Shown here: one piece after another, positions 1-9,559 of the stretch
Position numbering within the stretch: the stretch's first letter is position 1
Layout: each line of letters opens with the position of its first letter
From: Desmonostoc muscorum FACHB-395
Lineage (GTDB): Bacteria; Cyanobacteriota; Cyanobacteriia; Cyanobacteriales; Nostocaceae
Length of the DNA stretch: 64,000 nt
Direction: 5' to 3'
Assembly (NCBI RefSeq): GCF_014698035.1
Contig: NZ_JACJSF010000020.1
Span: 52,106 to 116,105, forward strand
Notes under the pieces: model-generated
Databases searched by the model: none
The model's input: only the letters and a program-made list of their open reading frames with translations
Told to the model about the DNA's origin: nothing
Made by a program: the position numbers and the translations under genes

Positions 1-358
1 AGTACAATATTATATACCTCAAAATCCAGATGCATTAAGAGGCGCAGGCAATAACCCTGCTCTACTGAACACACTGACACCCGAACAATTAGATTTACTA
101 CCAGGTTGTATACTGACAGTAACTCACGAAGCATTAGCTGGCGATCGCTATAAGTTTACCGCCACACCACAACCAGAGACTTGTTGCAGCTTTACTTATC
201 TTGGTAATAGCATCTATGTTTCCTTGGGATTTGAAACCACTGCGGCAGAATTTCACAGCTACGACAAAGGAATTGATCCAGAAACTGGAAAAGCAACTTG
301 GGGAGCGATTATGGGCCCTTATCGCTACACCAAGCGGAATCAGTATTCAATAAGATAA
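1..358 (+). CDS. CpeT/CpcT-type phycobiliprotein lyase, C-terminal part
   Basis: The reading frame starts before the window (first full codon at base 2) and ends at TAA 356-358, leaving 118 residues. The family attaches phycobilin chromophores to cysteines of phycobiliproteins in the phycobilisome. Visible family hallmarks are a TPEQLDLLPGC block, a later Cys pair (ETCCSFTY), a YDKGIDPETG turn and the closing WGAIMGPYRYTKR segment, which parallel the CpcT/CpeT C-terminus. Nostoc genomes carry several paralogues, so I cannot say whether this one is CpcT, CpeT or an unassigned member, nor which subunit it serves. Family membership is well supported; the exact substrate is not. Confidence 0.8.
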   Translation, partial: VQYYIPQNPDALRGAGNNPALLNTLTPEQLDLLPGCILTVTHEALAGDRYKFTATPQPETCCSFTYLGNSIYVSLGFETTAAEFHSYDKGIDPETGKATWGAIMGPYRYTKRNQYSIR

Positions 359-413
359 ACCTATCATTCATGAGTTACGAGTTATGAAGTTTCTGTTAAC
401 TCCTAACTCTTTT

Positions 414-782
414 TTAGCTAGCCATACTACGAGGTACACCTTCTAAAGCTTCATCTTCTGTTTCAAAGATTTCAAAGACAGTATCCATCATCGTCACTTC
501 AAACACGAGTTTGGCTTCTGGATGTACATTGCAGATGCGGAAACTGCCCTTGACTTTATCAGCATCACGCATTCCAGCTACCAAAGACGTGAGGCCAGAA
601 CTATCAATAAAATTCACCTGAGCCAGATTTACAACTACATGGCGGCTGAGTTTGGAAATACACTCTTGTAACTTCAGGCGAAATTGCCAAGCAGTGGTAA
701 TGTCTAGCCTACCTGCTGGTGTTAGGACAATAACGGTGTTTCCGTCTTGGGTTGTATAAGTTTTTTGGTCTATATGAATCAC
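414..782 (-). CDS. STAS-domain anti-sigma factor antagonist
   Basis: A 122-residue protein that is essentially one STAS domain. Seen: an N-terminal beta strand (VIVLTPAGRLDITTA), and the diagnostic phosphorylation motif NFIDSSGL around residues 57-64, whose first Ser is the one phosphorylated by partner-switching kinases. Such proteins bind and sequester an anti-sigma or other switch kinase when unphosphorylated. No kinase or phosphatase partner is encoded next to it, so its partner is probably elsewhere. The gene stands alone, with hemF downstream in the same direction after other intergenic sequence. It could equally work in a non-sigma partner switch (motility, exopolysaccharide), as known for some cyanobacterial STAS proteins. 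Confidence 0.85.
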   Translation of the reverse strand: MIHIDQKTYTTQDGNTVIVLTPAGRLDITTAWQFRLKLQECISKLSRHVVVNLAQVNFIDSSGLTSLVAGMRDADKVKGSFRICNVHPEAKLVFEVTMMDTVFEIFETEDEALEGVPRSMAS

Positions 783-1045
783 TAAAGCCCTCCCCGTGGC
801 ATTCCTCTTAAGATTAGTTAGTTACAGAATTGTCTAACGCTGTCACTTGAGATTAACAAGCTATAGCTAAAATTGTCACCTTTTTCTGCTAAGTGCTTAA
901 CTTTAGTAGTTTAACTCACTAAATCAGTACTGAGTAGCAATTTTAAACGAGGGAGTGGCAGAGACTAGGAAAATGAGGGAGATAGGGAAGAACTCCTAAC
1001 TCCTAACTCAGCACAGGCTCAAGGCTCCGCTACCGCTAACAAGCA

Positions 1046-2089
1046 TTATTGAGGTGGTGTCCAGTTGATCCAATCTTGAGGCTTAAGGAAGGTTTCATAC
1101 AACTCGGCTTCGGGTGTATTTGGTTCCGGTTGATAGCCGTATTCCCAGCGCACTAAAGGTGGTAAGGACATGAGAATTGATTCGGTGCGTCCGTTGGTTT
1201 GCAGACCAAAAATAGTACCTCGGTCATAAACCAAGTTAAATTCTACATACCGTCCCCGGCGATAGAGTTGAAAATTCCGTTGGCGATCGCCATATTCCAT
1301 CCCATGTCGCCGTTCTACAATTGGTACGTAGGCTGGTAAAAATGCTCTGCCACAGTCTTGCACAAAAGCAAACAAATCTTCCCAATTGCGGGTTGCTGGT
1401 GTTCCCACCTGGTTGCTATGAATAGCTGCTTTCCCATCGGGGTTTGGCCCGCGATATAAAGCACCTTGACCATCTTGGTAATCAAAAAACAAACCGCCTA
1501 CGCCTCGTGTCTCATCACGATGCTTGAGGTAAAAATATTCATCACACCACTTCTTAAATACTGGGTAATAATCTGGGTGGTGTTTGTCACAAGCTTGTTT
1601 TAATGTTTTGTGTAAATGTGCCGCATCTTCGGCAAACGGGTAATAAGGTGTCAAGTCAAGACCACCACCAAACCACCACACTGGCCCCGCTTCAAAGTAG
1701 CGATAATTTAGATGAACTGTGGGCACGTAAGGATTGTGAGGATGTAATACCATTGAAGTACCCGTGGCATAAAAGCCATGTCCTGCGGCTTCAGGGCGTT
1801 GGGTTAAAATTGAGGCTGGCAAATGGGAACCCCAAACTTCAGAAAAGTTTACACCTGCTTGTTCAAATATTGCACCTTCTCGCAGTACGCGCGATCGCCC
1901 TCCACCCCCTTCAGGGCGTTCCCAACTATCTTCATTAAACTTAGCCCCACCATCTAGTTTTGCCAATGATTCAGTAATTTCGTCTTGCAGTTGTTTCATA
2001 AACTGACTGACTCTAGTCTGAGCGTCAGGTGCTGGCAAAGACTTGGATGATTCTGCTGCTACAGTTGGTGTTTGCGAGTTGGTCAACAT
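1046..2089 (-). CDS. hemF: Oxygen-dependent coproporphyrinogen III oxidase
   Basis: A 347-residue protein of normal family length. It converts coproporphyrinogen III to protoporphyrinogen IX with O2, feeding heme and chlorophyll synthesis. Seen: the family blocks [44 protein letters not shown] and [15 protein letters not shown], all in order. The first ~25 residues are a loose Ser/Thr/Ala-rich leader, normal for cyanobacterial copies. It is a single gene. Cyanobacteria often also have an oxygen-independent HemN, which is not in this window. The start is the first ATG of the frame and fits the family. Confidence 0.97.
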   Translation of the reverse strand: MLTNSQTPTVAAESSKSLPAPDAQTRVSQFMKQLQDEITESLAKLDGGAKFNEDSWERPEGGGGRSRVLREGAIFEQAGVNFSEVWGSHLPASILTQRPEAAGHGFYATGTSMVLHPHNPYVPTVHLNYRYFEAGPVWWFGGGLDLTPYYPFAEDAAHLHKTLKQACDKHHPDYYPVFKKWCDEYFYLKHRDETRGVGGLFFDYQDGQGALYRGPNPDGKAAIHSNQVGTPATRNWEDLFAFVQDCGRAFLPAYVPIVERRHGMEYGDRQRNFQLYRRGRYVEFNLVYDRGTIFGLQTNGRTESILMSLPPLVRWEYGYQPEPNTPEAELYETFLKPQDWINWTPPQ

Positions 2090-2397
2090 AGATTCCCGAA
2101 CCTAAATTACAATTTCCAGAAAGCCACAAATTTCTTAATTTTAAAAATTTGGGGGAAACACGCGCCAACAATCAAGCTCTATTTGCCCAACCCGCTTTTT
2201 TCTTACTGGTTAAGCATTTATACGATTGATGGCCATCACTAGAGTTATTTTCCCTCAAATGCGTATAGGCTTGTATATTGACTGAGTTTTATTTTGTTAA
2301 TTTTAACTATTTCGCTCATTTGGTATTTCAGGAACTGAGCGTAGTTGCACACAATACCAGAGTTACCAGAAAGTGTCTAGGGAGGAGGATTAGGAAA
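2090..2397. other. Intergenic gap between hemF and the SRPBCC gene
   Basis: A divergent spacer that should hold promoters for both flanking genes. I see no tRNA, strong hairpin or repeat. An open frame continues upstream from 2398 to a TTG at 2278, but the strong ribosome site argues translation begins at 2398. Confidence 0.5.
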
Positions 2398-2922
2398 ATG
2401 CAAGATTGGTTATCCAAATTCATCCACCGCAAACGTCGTCGGTTTTGCGCTTCTCTGGTGCGGACATATCGAGAGATTAGTTCTGCTTCTGTAGATGAAC
2501 TGTGGCAAAAAGTTGCTGACTTAACAGATGTTTCCTGGCATCCACTACTTAAGAGTACTAATGTACCCTACGGATTAGTACCCAAACCAGGATTGATTTT
2601 TCATGCTGTAACACGCTTTTCGCCAATTCCCATCCGTATTTTTGTGGAGCGTGTCAATCACAAGGAAATGCTGAGTATCCGAGTGCTGGCAATTCCAGGG
2701 ATAGAGGAACGGGTGACTTATCAAGTAGAGTCAACGGTTTGTGGCACTTGTTTATCTTATTCTGTAACGCTACGGGGGTGGTTATCGCCCCTGATTTGGT
2801 CTTTATCCCGTCCTTATGTAGACCGCGTGGCACGGTCTTTAGTAGAAGCAGCAGAAAAGACGGCATTGCCAACGGTATCTGGGAAGAAGAAATCTCTTGA
2901 TGACAGTTGTTTTGATTTTTAG
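2398..2922 (+). CDS. SRPBCC (START-like) superfamily protein
   Basis: I start this at ATG 2398 (174 residues) because a near-perfect ribosome site (GGGAGGAGGATT) lies 6-10 bases upstream; the open frame back to TTG 2278 has no such signal. The protein has a basic N-terminus (HRKRRRF) and then an SRPBCC-like body: a helix beginning SSASVDELWQKVADL, a W-H-P-L segment, and alternating strands ending with a long C-terminal helix (YVDRVARSLVEAAEK). Members form a hydrophobic ligand pocket; ligand and role here are unknown. The tail is followed directly by a G-rich repeat element. Fold assignment is moderate, function open. Confidence 0.65.
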   Translation: MQDWLSKFIHRKRRRFCASLVRTYREISSASVDELWQKVADLTDVSWHPLLKSTNVPYGLVPKPGLIFHAVTRFSPIPIRIFVERVNHKEMLSIRVLAIPGIEERVTYQVESTVCGTCLSYSVTLRGWLSPLIWSLSRPYVDRVARSLVEAAEKTALPTVSGKKKSLDDSCFDF

Positions 2923-2929
2923 ATAAAGG

Positions 2930-3058
2930 GGTGTAGGCAGAGGGAGAAGAGGAGTGTGGGGAGTGTGGGGAGTGTGGGGGGTAAGACTTCTTCCCCATCC
3001 TCCCACACCTCCCACACTTCCCACACCCCTTGGATTTCTCACAAGTGAGAAATCCAGG
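2930..3058. repeat. G-rich/C-rich palindromic repeat element, copy 1
   Basis: Tandem GTGTGGGGA nonamers (about 2952-2982) face their complement, C-rich CTCCCACAC units (about 3000-3030), across a short spacer, so the RNA could fold on itself. A perfect 11-bp-arm hairpin (GGATTTCTCAC / GTGAGAAATCC, 3032-3055) closes it. Related copies are at 48393-48533 and 60252-60445. With the bases up to 3234, which show no other structure, this fills the gap between the SRPBCC gene and mrp. Confidence 0.75.
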
Positions 3059-3234
3059 CTAATGCCCAATGCCCAAAGAAAGTTAAGATTCTATTAGGTA
3101 ATAATGCTATTTGCTAAGTTTTATTACGGCATTGACAGTGAAAACACTAAGCTGACCTTACTTCAGAAAACATCGAGTTAATAGCTAAGATGTTCGCCAC
3201 AAGTGTATTTATTCATTTTGAATTTTGAATTTTT

Positions 3235-4305
3235 ATGTACGATGTCCTCGATTCTCGCTCTGTCCTAGAAATTTTGCGTCCAGTGGAAGACCCAGAACTC
3301 CGCAAAAGTCTGGTGGAACTGAATATGATTCGCAACGTCAAAATTGACGGTGGCAAGGTTAGCTTCACTTTAGTGTTAACCACTCCTGCCTGTCCTTTAC
3401 GTGAATTTATCGTCGAAGATTGTCAGAAAGCTGTTAAAAAACTCCCAGGCGTTACAGATGTCAGCATAGAAGTAACCGCAGAAACACCGCAACAAAAAAG
3501 TTTACCCGATCGCACTGGTATTTCTGGCGTAAAAAATATTATTGCTGTTTCCAGTGGCAAAGGTGGTGTTGGTAAAAGTACGGTGGCGGTGAATGTAGCA
3601 GTGGCTCTAGCTCAAACTGGGGCGAAAGTTGGCTTGTTAGACGCTGATATTTACGGCCCCAACGATCCCACTATGCTAGGTCTAGCTGATGCCCAAATTG
3701 TGGTACGTTCCACAGAAACAGGTGACATTCTGGAACCTGCTTTTAATCACGGTGTCAAATTAGTTTCAATGGGCTTTTTGATTGACCGAGATCAACCAGT
3801 CATTTGGCGGGGGCCTATGCTCAATGGCGTAATTCGCCAGTTTCTCTATCAAGTGCAATGGGGAGAACTGGATTATTTGATTGTAGATATGCCACCGGGA
3901 ACCGGAGATGCTCAGTTAACTTTAACTCAAGCAGTGCCAATGGCCGGGGCGGTAATTGTCACCACGCCGCAAACTGTAGCCCTGTTAGATTCTCGCAAGG
4001 GATTGCGGATGTTCCAGCAGATGAATGTCCCGGTATTGGGGATCGTGGAAAATATGAGCTATTTTATCCCCCCCGATCAACCAGATAAGCACTATGACAT
4101 CTTTGGTTCCGGTGGAGGCTCCAAAACCGCCGCCGAATTGGGAGTGCCACTGCTGGGGTGCGTACCACTAGAGATTTCCACACGAGTTGGTGGTGACAGT
4201 GGTGTGCCTATAGTTGTTGGCGATCCAGATTCCGCTTCGGCAAAAGCATTAACTGCGATCGCTCTTACCATTGCTGGTAAAGTATCAGTTGCTGCGTTGA
4301 CATAA
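3235..4305 (+). CDS. mrp: Mrp/NBP35-family iron-sulfur cluster carrier ATPase
   Basis: A 356-residue protein with the standard two-part layout. Residues ~1-95 are a MIP18/DUF59 domain (LRPVEDPELRKSLVELNMI; a TPACP motif with a Cys that can bind metal). Residues ~100-350 are a deviant P-loop ATPase with the signature SSGKGGVGKSTVAVNVA, a DADIYGPNDP switch and DMPPGTGDAQLT. The family ApbC/Mrp carries and transfers Fe-S clusters in the cytoplasm. The CxxC expected near the C-terminus in many homologues is not obvious here. The start has an A/T-rich leader with no clear ribosome site but matches the usual N-terminus. Confidence 0.93.
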   Translation: MYDVLDSRSVLEILRPVEDPELRKSLVELNMIRNVKIDGGKVSFTLVLTTPACPLREFIVEDCQKAVKKLPGVTDVSIEVTAETPQQKSLPDRTGISGVKNIIAVSSGKGGVGKSTVAVNVAVALAQTGAKVGLLDADIYGPNDPTMLGLADAQIVVRSTETGDILEPAFNHGVKLVSMGFLIDRDQPVIWRGPMLNGVIRQFLYQVQWGELDYLIVDMPPGTGDAQLTLTQAVPMAGAVIVTTPQTVALLDSRKGLRMFQQMNVPVLGIVENMSYFIPPDQPDKHYDIFGSGGGSKTAAELGVPLLGCVPLEISTRVGGDSGVPIVVGDPDSASAKALTAIALTIAGKVSVAALT

Positions 4306-4356
4306 TTAATTTTTAATTTCTATCTGCTTCCTGGGCTATGTCCTGGGAATACTAAA

Positions 4357-4478
4357 AATGGGAAATGGGGAATGGGGAATGGGGAATGGAGAAAAGGAAA
4401 ACAAAAGACAAGTCAACAGATCACAACTTTAGAGAGACAACGAAAATAACCAATTCCCAATTCCCAATTCCCAACACT
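4357..4478. repeat. Heptanucleotide tandem repeat (STRR type)
   Basis: Repeated GGGGAAT units (4358-4390) are matched by inverted CAATTCC units (4448-4473). This class of short tandem repeat is known from heterocystous cyanobacteria. It separates mrp from rodA and ends about 20 bases before the rodA start. The open frame running through it looks repeat-derived. Confidence 0.8.
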
Positions 4479-4500
4479 TCAAAAAGTCTAAATTGGCACA

Positions 4501-5814
4501 ATGTTATTAAAACGATCGCTCCCCAAAATTCGCTGGAAGTCTTGGGTTAAGCCCTGGCAAAATGTAGATTGGCTACTATTTTGTTTGCCAGTTGCTGTCA
4601 GTATCTTTGGTGGCATCATGATCCTCAGTACGGAACTGAAGCAGCCAGTAACTGACTGGTGGTGGCACTGGATGGTAGCGGGTATCGGTGTGCTTATAGC
4701 CCTATTTTTATCTCGCATCCGCTACGAACTCTTAATGCAGTGGCACTGGGTAACATACTCACTAACGAATTTCAGCTTAATCGCGGTGATGATTGCTGGT
4801 ACTAGCGCTAAAGGGGCACAGAGGTGGATTAGTATCGCCGGCTTTAACGTGCAACCCTCAGAATTTGCCAAAGTCGGCATGATCGTTACCTTAGCAGCTT
4901 TGCTACACAGGCGTACTGCTTCTAGCCTTGAAGGTGTTTTCCGGGTTCTGGCAATTACCGCCATACCTTGGGGATTAGTATTTTTGCAGCCAGATTTAGC
5001 AACATCATTGGTATTTGGTGCGATCGTCTTAGGGATGCTTTATTGGGCAAATGCTAACCCAGGCTGGTTAATTCTGCTGATTTCTCCTGTGGTTGCAGCC
5101 ATTTTGTTTAGTATATCTTGGCCTTTATCAGAGCCAATAATTTTATTCAAAGAACTATCTTTTGGCCCATTGGGAATAGTTTGGTCATTTGCGATGGCTA
5201 TTTTGGGCTGGCAAACTCTCCCTTGGCGTAGATTTGGTTGCAGTGCGATCGGTGCGTGGACTCTCAATATACTGGGTGGCGAATTAGGAGTCTTCGCTTG
5301 GAACCATATTCTAAAACCATATCAAAAAGCTCGGCTAACTGTATTCATGGATCCCGACCACGATCCACTTGGTGCTGGGTATCACTTAATCCAATCTCGT
5401 ATTGCCATTGGTGCTGGTGAAATTTGGGGATGGGGTCTGTTCAAGGGGCCAATGACGCAACTGAATTTTGTACCTGAACAGCATACAGACTTTATTTTCT
5501 CCGCAGTCGGAGAAGAATTCGGTTTTGTTGGTTGTTTGTTAGTGCTGTTTGTCTTCTGCTTAATTTGCCTCCGTCTGCTGCATGTTGCCCAAACCGCCAA
5601 AGATAACTTTGGTTCCTTGTTGGCTATTGGCGTTTTATCTATGATCGTGTTTCAGGTGATTGTGAACGTTGGCATGACTGTAGGTTTAGCACCTGTGGCA
5701 GGAATACCTTTACCTTGGATGAGTTATGGGCGTTCTGCTATGCTGACCAACTTCATTTCCTTGGGAATAGTAGAATCGGTAGCAAATTTTCGCCAAAGGC
5801 AGAAGTATTATTGA
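4501..5814 (+). CDS. rodA: RodA, SEDS-family peptidoglycan glycosyltransferase
   Basis: A 437-residue polytopic membrane protein of the FtsW/RodA/SpoVE (SEDS) family, which polymerises lipid II into glycan strands with a partner class B PBP during elongation. Seen: about 10 hydrophobic segments, the GAQRWI-SIAGF-QPSEFAKVG block, the loop with DHDPLGAGYHLIQSRIAIGAGEIWGWG, and the C-terminal PEQHTDFIFSAVGEEFGF and GIPLPWMSYG signatures. It is slightly longer than E. coli RodA owing to the N-terminal extension. The start ATG lies just after a heptanucleotide array, and no partner PBP2 or MreBCD genes are adjacent. RodA rather than FtsW by overall pattern. Confidence 0.92.
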   Translation: MLLKRSLPKIRWKSWVKPWQNVDWLLFCLPVAVSIFGGIMILSTELKQPVTDWWWHWMVAGIGVLIALFLSRIRYELLMQWHWVTYSLTNFSLIAVMIAGTSAKGAQRWISIAGFNVQPSEFAKVGMIVTLAALLHRRTASSLEGVFRVLAITAIPWGLVFLQPDLATSLVFGAIVLGMLYWANANPGWLILLISPVVAAILFSISWPLSEPIILFKELSFGPLGIVWSFAMAILGWQTLPWRRFGCSAIGAWTLNILGGELGVFAWNHILKPYQKARLTVFMDPDHDPLGAGYHLIQSRIAIGAGEIWGWGLFKGPMTQLNFVPEQHTDFIFSAVGEEFGFVGCLLVLFVFCLICLRLLHVAQTAKDNFGSLLAIGVLSMIVFQVIVNVGMTVGLAPVAGIPLPWMSYGRSAMLTNFISLGIVESVANFRQRQKYY

Positions 5815-5815
5815 T

Positions 5816-5880
5816 TCGTCATTGGTCATTAGTCATTGGTCATTAGTCATTTGTAAGAACTAACGACAAATGACTAATGA
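5816..5880. repeat. Heptanucleotide tandem repeat (GTCATTA/GTCATTG)
   Basis: Head-to-tail GTCATTA, GTCATTG units followed by their complement (AATGACTA), able to form a hairpin. It lies directly after the rodA stop and before ndhS. Confidence 0.8.
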
Positions 5881-5923
5881 GAAGTATTAAGCTATATAAC
5901 AGGAAACAAGCGAGGCTAAAAAC

Positions 5924-6121
5924 ATGATTCTGCCTGGAGCAACTGTTCGCGTCAAGAATCCCGCAGATACCTATTATCGCTACGAAGGACTCGTGCAACG
6001 ACTGACCGATGGTAAAGTAGCCGTATTATTTGAAGGTGGTAACTGGGATAAATTAGTTACCTTTCGCCTAAGCGAATTGGAACTCGTAGAAACCATAGCC
6101 GGACGGAAAAAAGCCAAATAA
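5924..6121 (+). CDS. ndhS: NDH-1 complex subunit NdhS
   Basis: A 65-residue protein beginning [20 protein letters not shown] and continuing with [33 protein letters not shown], a near-match to the remembered cyanobacterial NdhS. NdhS is a small SH3-like subunit on the cytoplasmic arm of photosynthetic NDH-1 that helps dock reduced ferredoxin for cyclic electron flow. It stands between two heptanucleotide arrays and is followed 80 bases later by a HAS-barrel gene in the same direction. Length is as expected. Confidence 0.9.
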   Translation: MILPGATVRVKNPADTYYRYEGLVQRLTDGKVAVLFEGGNWDKLVTFRLSELELVETIAGRKKAK

Positions 6122-6196
6122 GATTAGTCATTAGTCATTTGTCCTTTGTCCTTTGGCAAAAACTAATGACTAATGACCAATGACTAATGACTAAAT
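6122..6196. repeat. Heptanucleotide tandem repeat (GTCATTA/TGACTAA)
   Basis: Same family as 5816-5880: forward GTCATTA units, a short GTCCTTT spacer, then complementary AATGACT units. It could form a hairpin. It fills the gap between ndhS and the next gene, ending 5 bases before its start. Confidence 0.8.
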
Positions 6197-6200
6197 TACT

Positions 6201-6857
6201 ATGCGCCTCCCACTACCACAGTTTGCTACTGGCGATCGCCATCCCAACCACATTGCGGAGGTGATTGAAACTACTAGTACTGAATTTCTAGCTCAGTGTT
6301 TGGAACCAGAAGATTTGAGCTTTCCCTCCATGCCACCCTTTGGTAGTTGGGTTTGCTCTGTGGATGAAGAATCTGGGAATCAAGTTTATGGCGTGGTATA
6401 TTATGCTACAACTATGCCTATAGATTCAGTACACCGGGCTAGGGCTTTGGGGTTGTCACTGCAAGACTTACGCGAGGAACAACCCCAGATATTTGCCATG
6501 TTGAGAACAGAATTTAGGGCTGCGATCGTGGGGTTTGAACAATCTTCCCAGAATCGAGGTTATAACCAAAGAATATATCAGTATCTACCACCCCGTCCCC
6601 CGCAAATTCATCAAGCTGTTTATCGGTGTGAACCAGAAGCGATCGTTAAATTTACTGAAGAACTAGATTTTTTGCGGACATTACTTTGTATTAACGGTGC
6701 GCCAGTCGAGTCCTTGACCGCAGCTGCCATTCGAGATGTATACCAATTACGCAAAGCTGACCGAGAATGGTTAATTAAAGCTGGACGTAATCTAAGCGTG
6801 CTACTTAAAGACGACTACGATCGCTTGCGGTTTATTTTAAGTCAAATCCATCCGTAG
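6201..6857 (+). CDS. HAS-barrel domain protein
   Basis: A 218-residue soluble protein. The N-terminal ~100 residues (IAEVIETTSTEFLAQC ... FGSWVCSVDE ... VYGVVYYATTMPIDSVHRA) fit the HAS-barrel, a six-stranded barrel known from the N-termini of HerA/FtsK-type ATPases and ATP synthase subunits. The remaining part is helical and not assigned. It is common as a stand-alone protein in cyanobacteria. The start ATG follows a repeat array and lacks an evident ribosome site. No ATPase partner is nearby, so the role is unknown. Confidence 0.7.
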   Translation: MRLPLPQFATGDRHPNHIAEVIETTSTEFLAQCLEPEDLSFPSMPPFGSWVCSVDEESGNQVYGVVYYATTMPIDSVHRARALGLSLQDLREEQPQIFAMLRTEFRAAIVGFEQSSQNRGYNQRIYQYLPPRPPQIHQAVYRCEPEAIVKFTEELDFLRTLLCINGAPVESLTAAAIRDVYQLRKADREWLIKAGRNLSVLLKDDYDRLRFILSQIHP

Positions 6858-6996
6858 GTAGTTAGTTCTTAGACCATTGCCTAGTTAGTGTAAGTTAATA
6901 TTTTTAATTTTTCGTCAGGTGGCTTACCCATTTTATATCCATCAGGCGATCGCCCCAAGGTAATCGCAGTTTTACCATAGCCCCTTCAATTCCTAC

Positions 6997-9138
6997 ATGA
7001 TGGAACTCATATCACAAGTTCTTGTTCTGGAACCAACTTCCCAAGTTCTTGGCAAGGAACCAATTGTTCCCTTTGCTATTTTGCTGGTGGTTATCTTAGT
7101 TATCCCCATCATGTTTGAGCGGCTAAGATTACCAGGATTAGTGGGTTTGGTTTTTTCCGGGCTAGTACTTGGGCCTTCAGGCTGGAATTTATTTCAGTCT
7201 GACTCACCGATGATTAACCTACTATCAGAGATTGGGTTAATTTATTTACTGTTTGTCGCTGGGCTAGAAGTTGATCTCGAAAAGTTCCGTCGGCAAAAAA
7301 GTCGTGCCTTTGGCTTTGCTAGCTTGACTTTCATTGTTCCCCTAATAATGGGAACCTTAGTAGGGCTGATTTTAGGCTATGGCTGGAATACTTCAATTTT
7401 AATTGGCTCTTTATTCACTTCCTATACTCTTTTGGCATATCCCATAATCAGCCGTTTGGGAGTAGTAAACAATAAAGCTGTTACTGTCACCATTGGAGCT
7501 AAGATTTTTACAGATATTGGGGCAGTGCTGATCTTAGGTGTTTGTGTAGGCATCACTCATGCTGGAGCATTCAGCTTTGCTAAACTACTCACCTTGTCGG
7601 GTTGGTTAATTATTTACTCTGTTGCCGTTGTTACAGGCTTTGATTGGGCAGGTAAGGAATTTTTCAAGCGGTCTGGAGATGATGAAGGAAACAAGTTTTT
7701 GTTTGTATTACTTTCCGTATTTCTGGCGGCTGTAGGCGCTCAATTGATTGGAGTAGAAAAAATAGTTGGTGCTTTTTTAGCGGGTTTGGCGGTGAATGAA
7801 GCTGTGGGTGAAGGCCCTGTCAAAGAAAAGGTGGTATTTATTGGCAGTGTGTTGTTTATTCCCATTTTCTTTGTTGACCTTGGCTTACTGATCAATCTAT
7901 CCACCTTTGTGAACAACCTGGATACGCTCAAGTTAACGCTGTTGATCATAGTCGGTTTGATTGCCAGTAAATTGATTGCAGCTTTGTTGACAAAACTGCT
8001 TTACCGCTACAAGTGGCAAGAAACGTTAACCATCTGGTCGCTATCACTTCCCCAGGTTGGTACAACCTTAGCAGCTACGTTAGTGGGATATCGGGCTGGG
8101 TTGCTGCCACTAGAAGTATTACACAGTGTCATTGTCTTAATGGTTGTCACATCAACTTTGGGGCCGTTGATAACCAGTCGAATAGCTGTTGGTTTGAATT
8201 CCTTAGCAGAGGAAGATCCGGCACTACCTCTACCTGACCAGAATGCACCAGAGACAGACAGCGCTTTTACGATAGTTGTACCTGTCTATAATCCTCATAC
8301 CGAACAGCATTTAATTGAAATGGCAGCGTTATTAGCGCGTCAGTCTCAGGGAAAAATTATACCACTGGCGATCGCAACTGCTGCGGCTCAGATGGATGCA
8401 CCACAGTTAGAAGCTTCTCTACAACGCAGTGAGCAGTTATTGACCAAAGCCACGGCACACAGTCGATTATTAGGTGTTACTGCAGAACCAATGCTGCGAA
8501 TTGATGATGCCTTTGCTCAAGGAATTAGCCGAGCCGCCCGTGAACAAAAGGCTAATTTAATTGTGATGGGTTGGGGTAAACGGACTGGGTTACGAGCGCG
8601 TTTATTTGGGAATGTGATTGATGGTGTGCTTTGGGCATCCCATTGTCCAGTAGCAGTAACACGTCTAGTAGAATCACCGAAAAAAATTCAGCGCATCTTA
8701 GTACCAGTAGAAAACTTAACAGCACCCATATTACAGCCTGTACAATTTGCCCAGATGCTGGCAGAGGCAAATCAGAGCCACATTACTGTGCTAAATGTGT
8801 GCGATCGCCGCACGAGTTCCAGTAAAATTGCTTGGAGGCGATCGCATCTCTCCCTAATGGTATCTAATTTAGCTTTGGCTAATGCTCCAGAAATTCAAAT
8901 TATCGCTCATGAAAATGTTGCCCAAGCAATTTTGCAGGCAGCACGATTATATGATTTAGTAGTTTTACCTTTTATACGCAATCGTACCAGTCCTGGAGGG
9001 TTAGCCATTAGCGATGTTACAACCCAGTTAGCCAGACAACTAACCTGCTCCATTGTCATGCTTGGAGAACCGCAGCGCACCCAAACCACAAATGTAGTTA
9101 TATCTAACACGGTTACTAGTATTACATCTGCTGTATAA
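6997..9138 (+). CDS. CPA2-type cation:proton antiporter with two C-terminal Usp domains
   Basis: A 713-residue membrane protein. Residues ~20-400 form the Na+/H+ exchanger domain with about 12 hydrophobic segments; seen are RLRLPGLVGLVFSGLVLGPSGW, LLFVAGLEVDLEKFR and the acidic pair region FTDIGAVLILG. Residues ~420-565 and ~570-700 are two universal-stress-protein-like domains; the first has the nucleotide-binding type motif NLIVMGWGKR...LFGNVIDGVL. Such fusions likely exchange Na+ or K+ for H+ in plasma or thylakoid membrane, with the Usp part sensing adenine nucleotides (inference). The gene is monocistronic. Confidence 0.88.
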   Translation: MMELISQVLVLEPTSQVLGKEPIVPFAILLVVILVIPIMFERLRLPGLVGLVFSGLVLGPSGWNLFQSDSPMINLLSEIGLIYLLFVAGLEVDLEKFRRQKSRAFGFASLTFIVPLIMGTLVGLILGYGWNTSILIGSLFTSYTLLAYPIISRLGVVNNKAVTVTIGAKIFTDIGAVLILGVCVGITHAGAFSFAKLLTLSGWLIIYSVAVVTGFDWAGKEFFKRSGDDEGNKFLFVLLSVFLAAVGAQLIGVEKIVGAFLAGLAVNEAVGEGPVKEKVVFIGSVLFIPIFFVDLGLLINLSTFVNNLDTLKLTLLIIVGLIASKLIAALLTKLLYRYKWQETLTIWSLSLPQVGTTLAATLVGYRAGLLPLEVLHSVIVLMVVTSTLGPLITSRIAVGLNSLAEEDPALPLPDQNAPETDSAFTIVVPVYNPHTEQHLIEMAALLARQSQGKIIPLAIATAAAQMDAPQLEASLQRSEQLLTKATAHSRLLGVTAEPMLRIDDAFAQGISRAAREQKANLIVMGWGKRTGLRARLFGNVIDGVLWASHCPVAVTRLVESPKKIQRILVPVENLTAPILQPVQFAQMLAEANQSHITVLNVCDRRTSSSKIAWRRSHLSLMVSNLALANAPEIQIIAHENVAQAILQAARLYDLVVLPFIRNRTSPGGLAISDVTTQLARQLTCSIVMLGEPQRTQTTNVVISNTVTSITSAV

Positions 9139-9559
9139 TATCAAGCAGATTTTAGTCTATCTGAGTGAACTAGGGCTGCGATATGTATTGAAAAAAAGCT
9201 TTGCAACAAAAGAATTTACTGTAAGAATATATAGATATTCCTACGGACAATTCTTCACTGCTTTGCATCCAACTGAGAACAGCAATAACCGTAAAAACAA
9301 TTTATATTATTGAAGATTTGATGAACTTTAAGTAGAAGACTAACAATATTGAGACTAAGTTTGTTATTTTTCTAGTTAAATTGTTAAAAAAGCGGGTAAA
9401 AACATCACAAGACTATAACCATAGCAAAATAAGTAAGTTCAATAACACTTTTTGATTAAGCCTTGTTCTTTTTTGAGTTCTGTATTTTTGTCCCCAAGCT
9501 GGGTAATCTAAAAGTAAGTGCAATAGGTACTGAAAATATTTGTAAGTAACTGGGAAACT
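9139..9559. other. Intergenic region upstream of the UDP-sugar genes
   Basis: A 421-bp A/T-rich gap preceding the UDP-glucuronate decarboxylase gene and likely to hold its promoter. I see no repeat array, tRNA or convincing terminator. The only open frame (minus strand) overlaps the next gene and looks spurious. Confidence 0.4.

Noticed and set aside
1603..1938. Plus-strand ORF inside hemF
   Set aside because: Antisense shadow of a strongly conserved gene.
4365..4550. Small ORF M-G-N-G-E-W-G between mrp and rodA
   Set aside because: Encoded by the GGGGAAT array and overlaps rodA in another frame.
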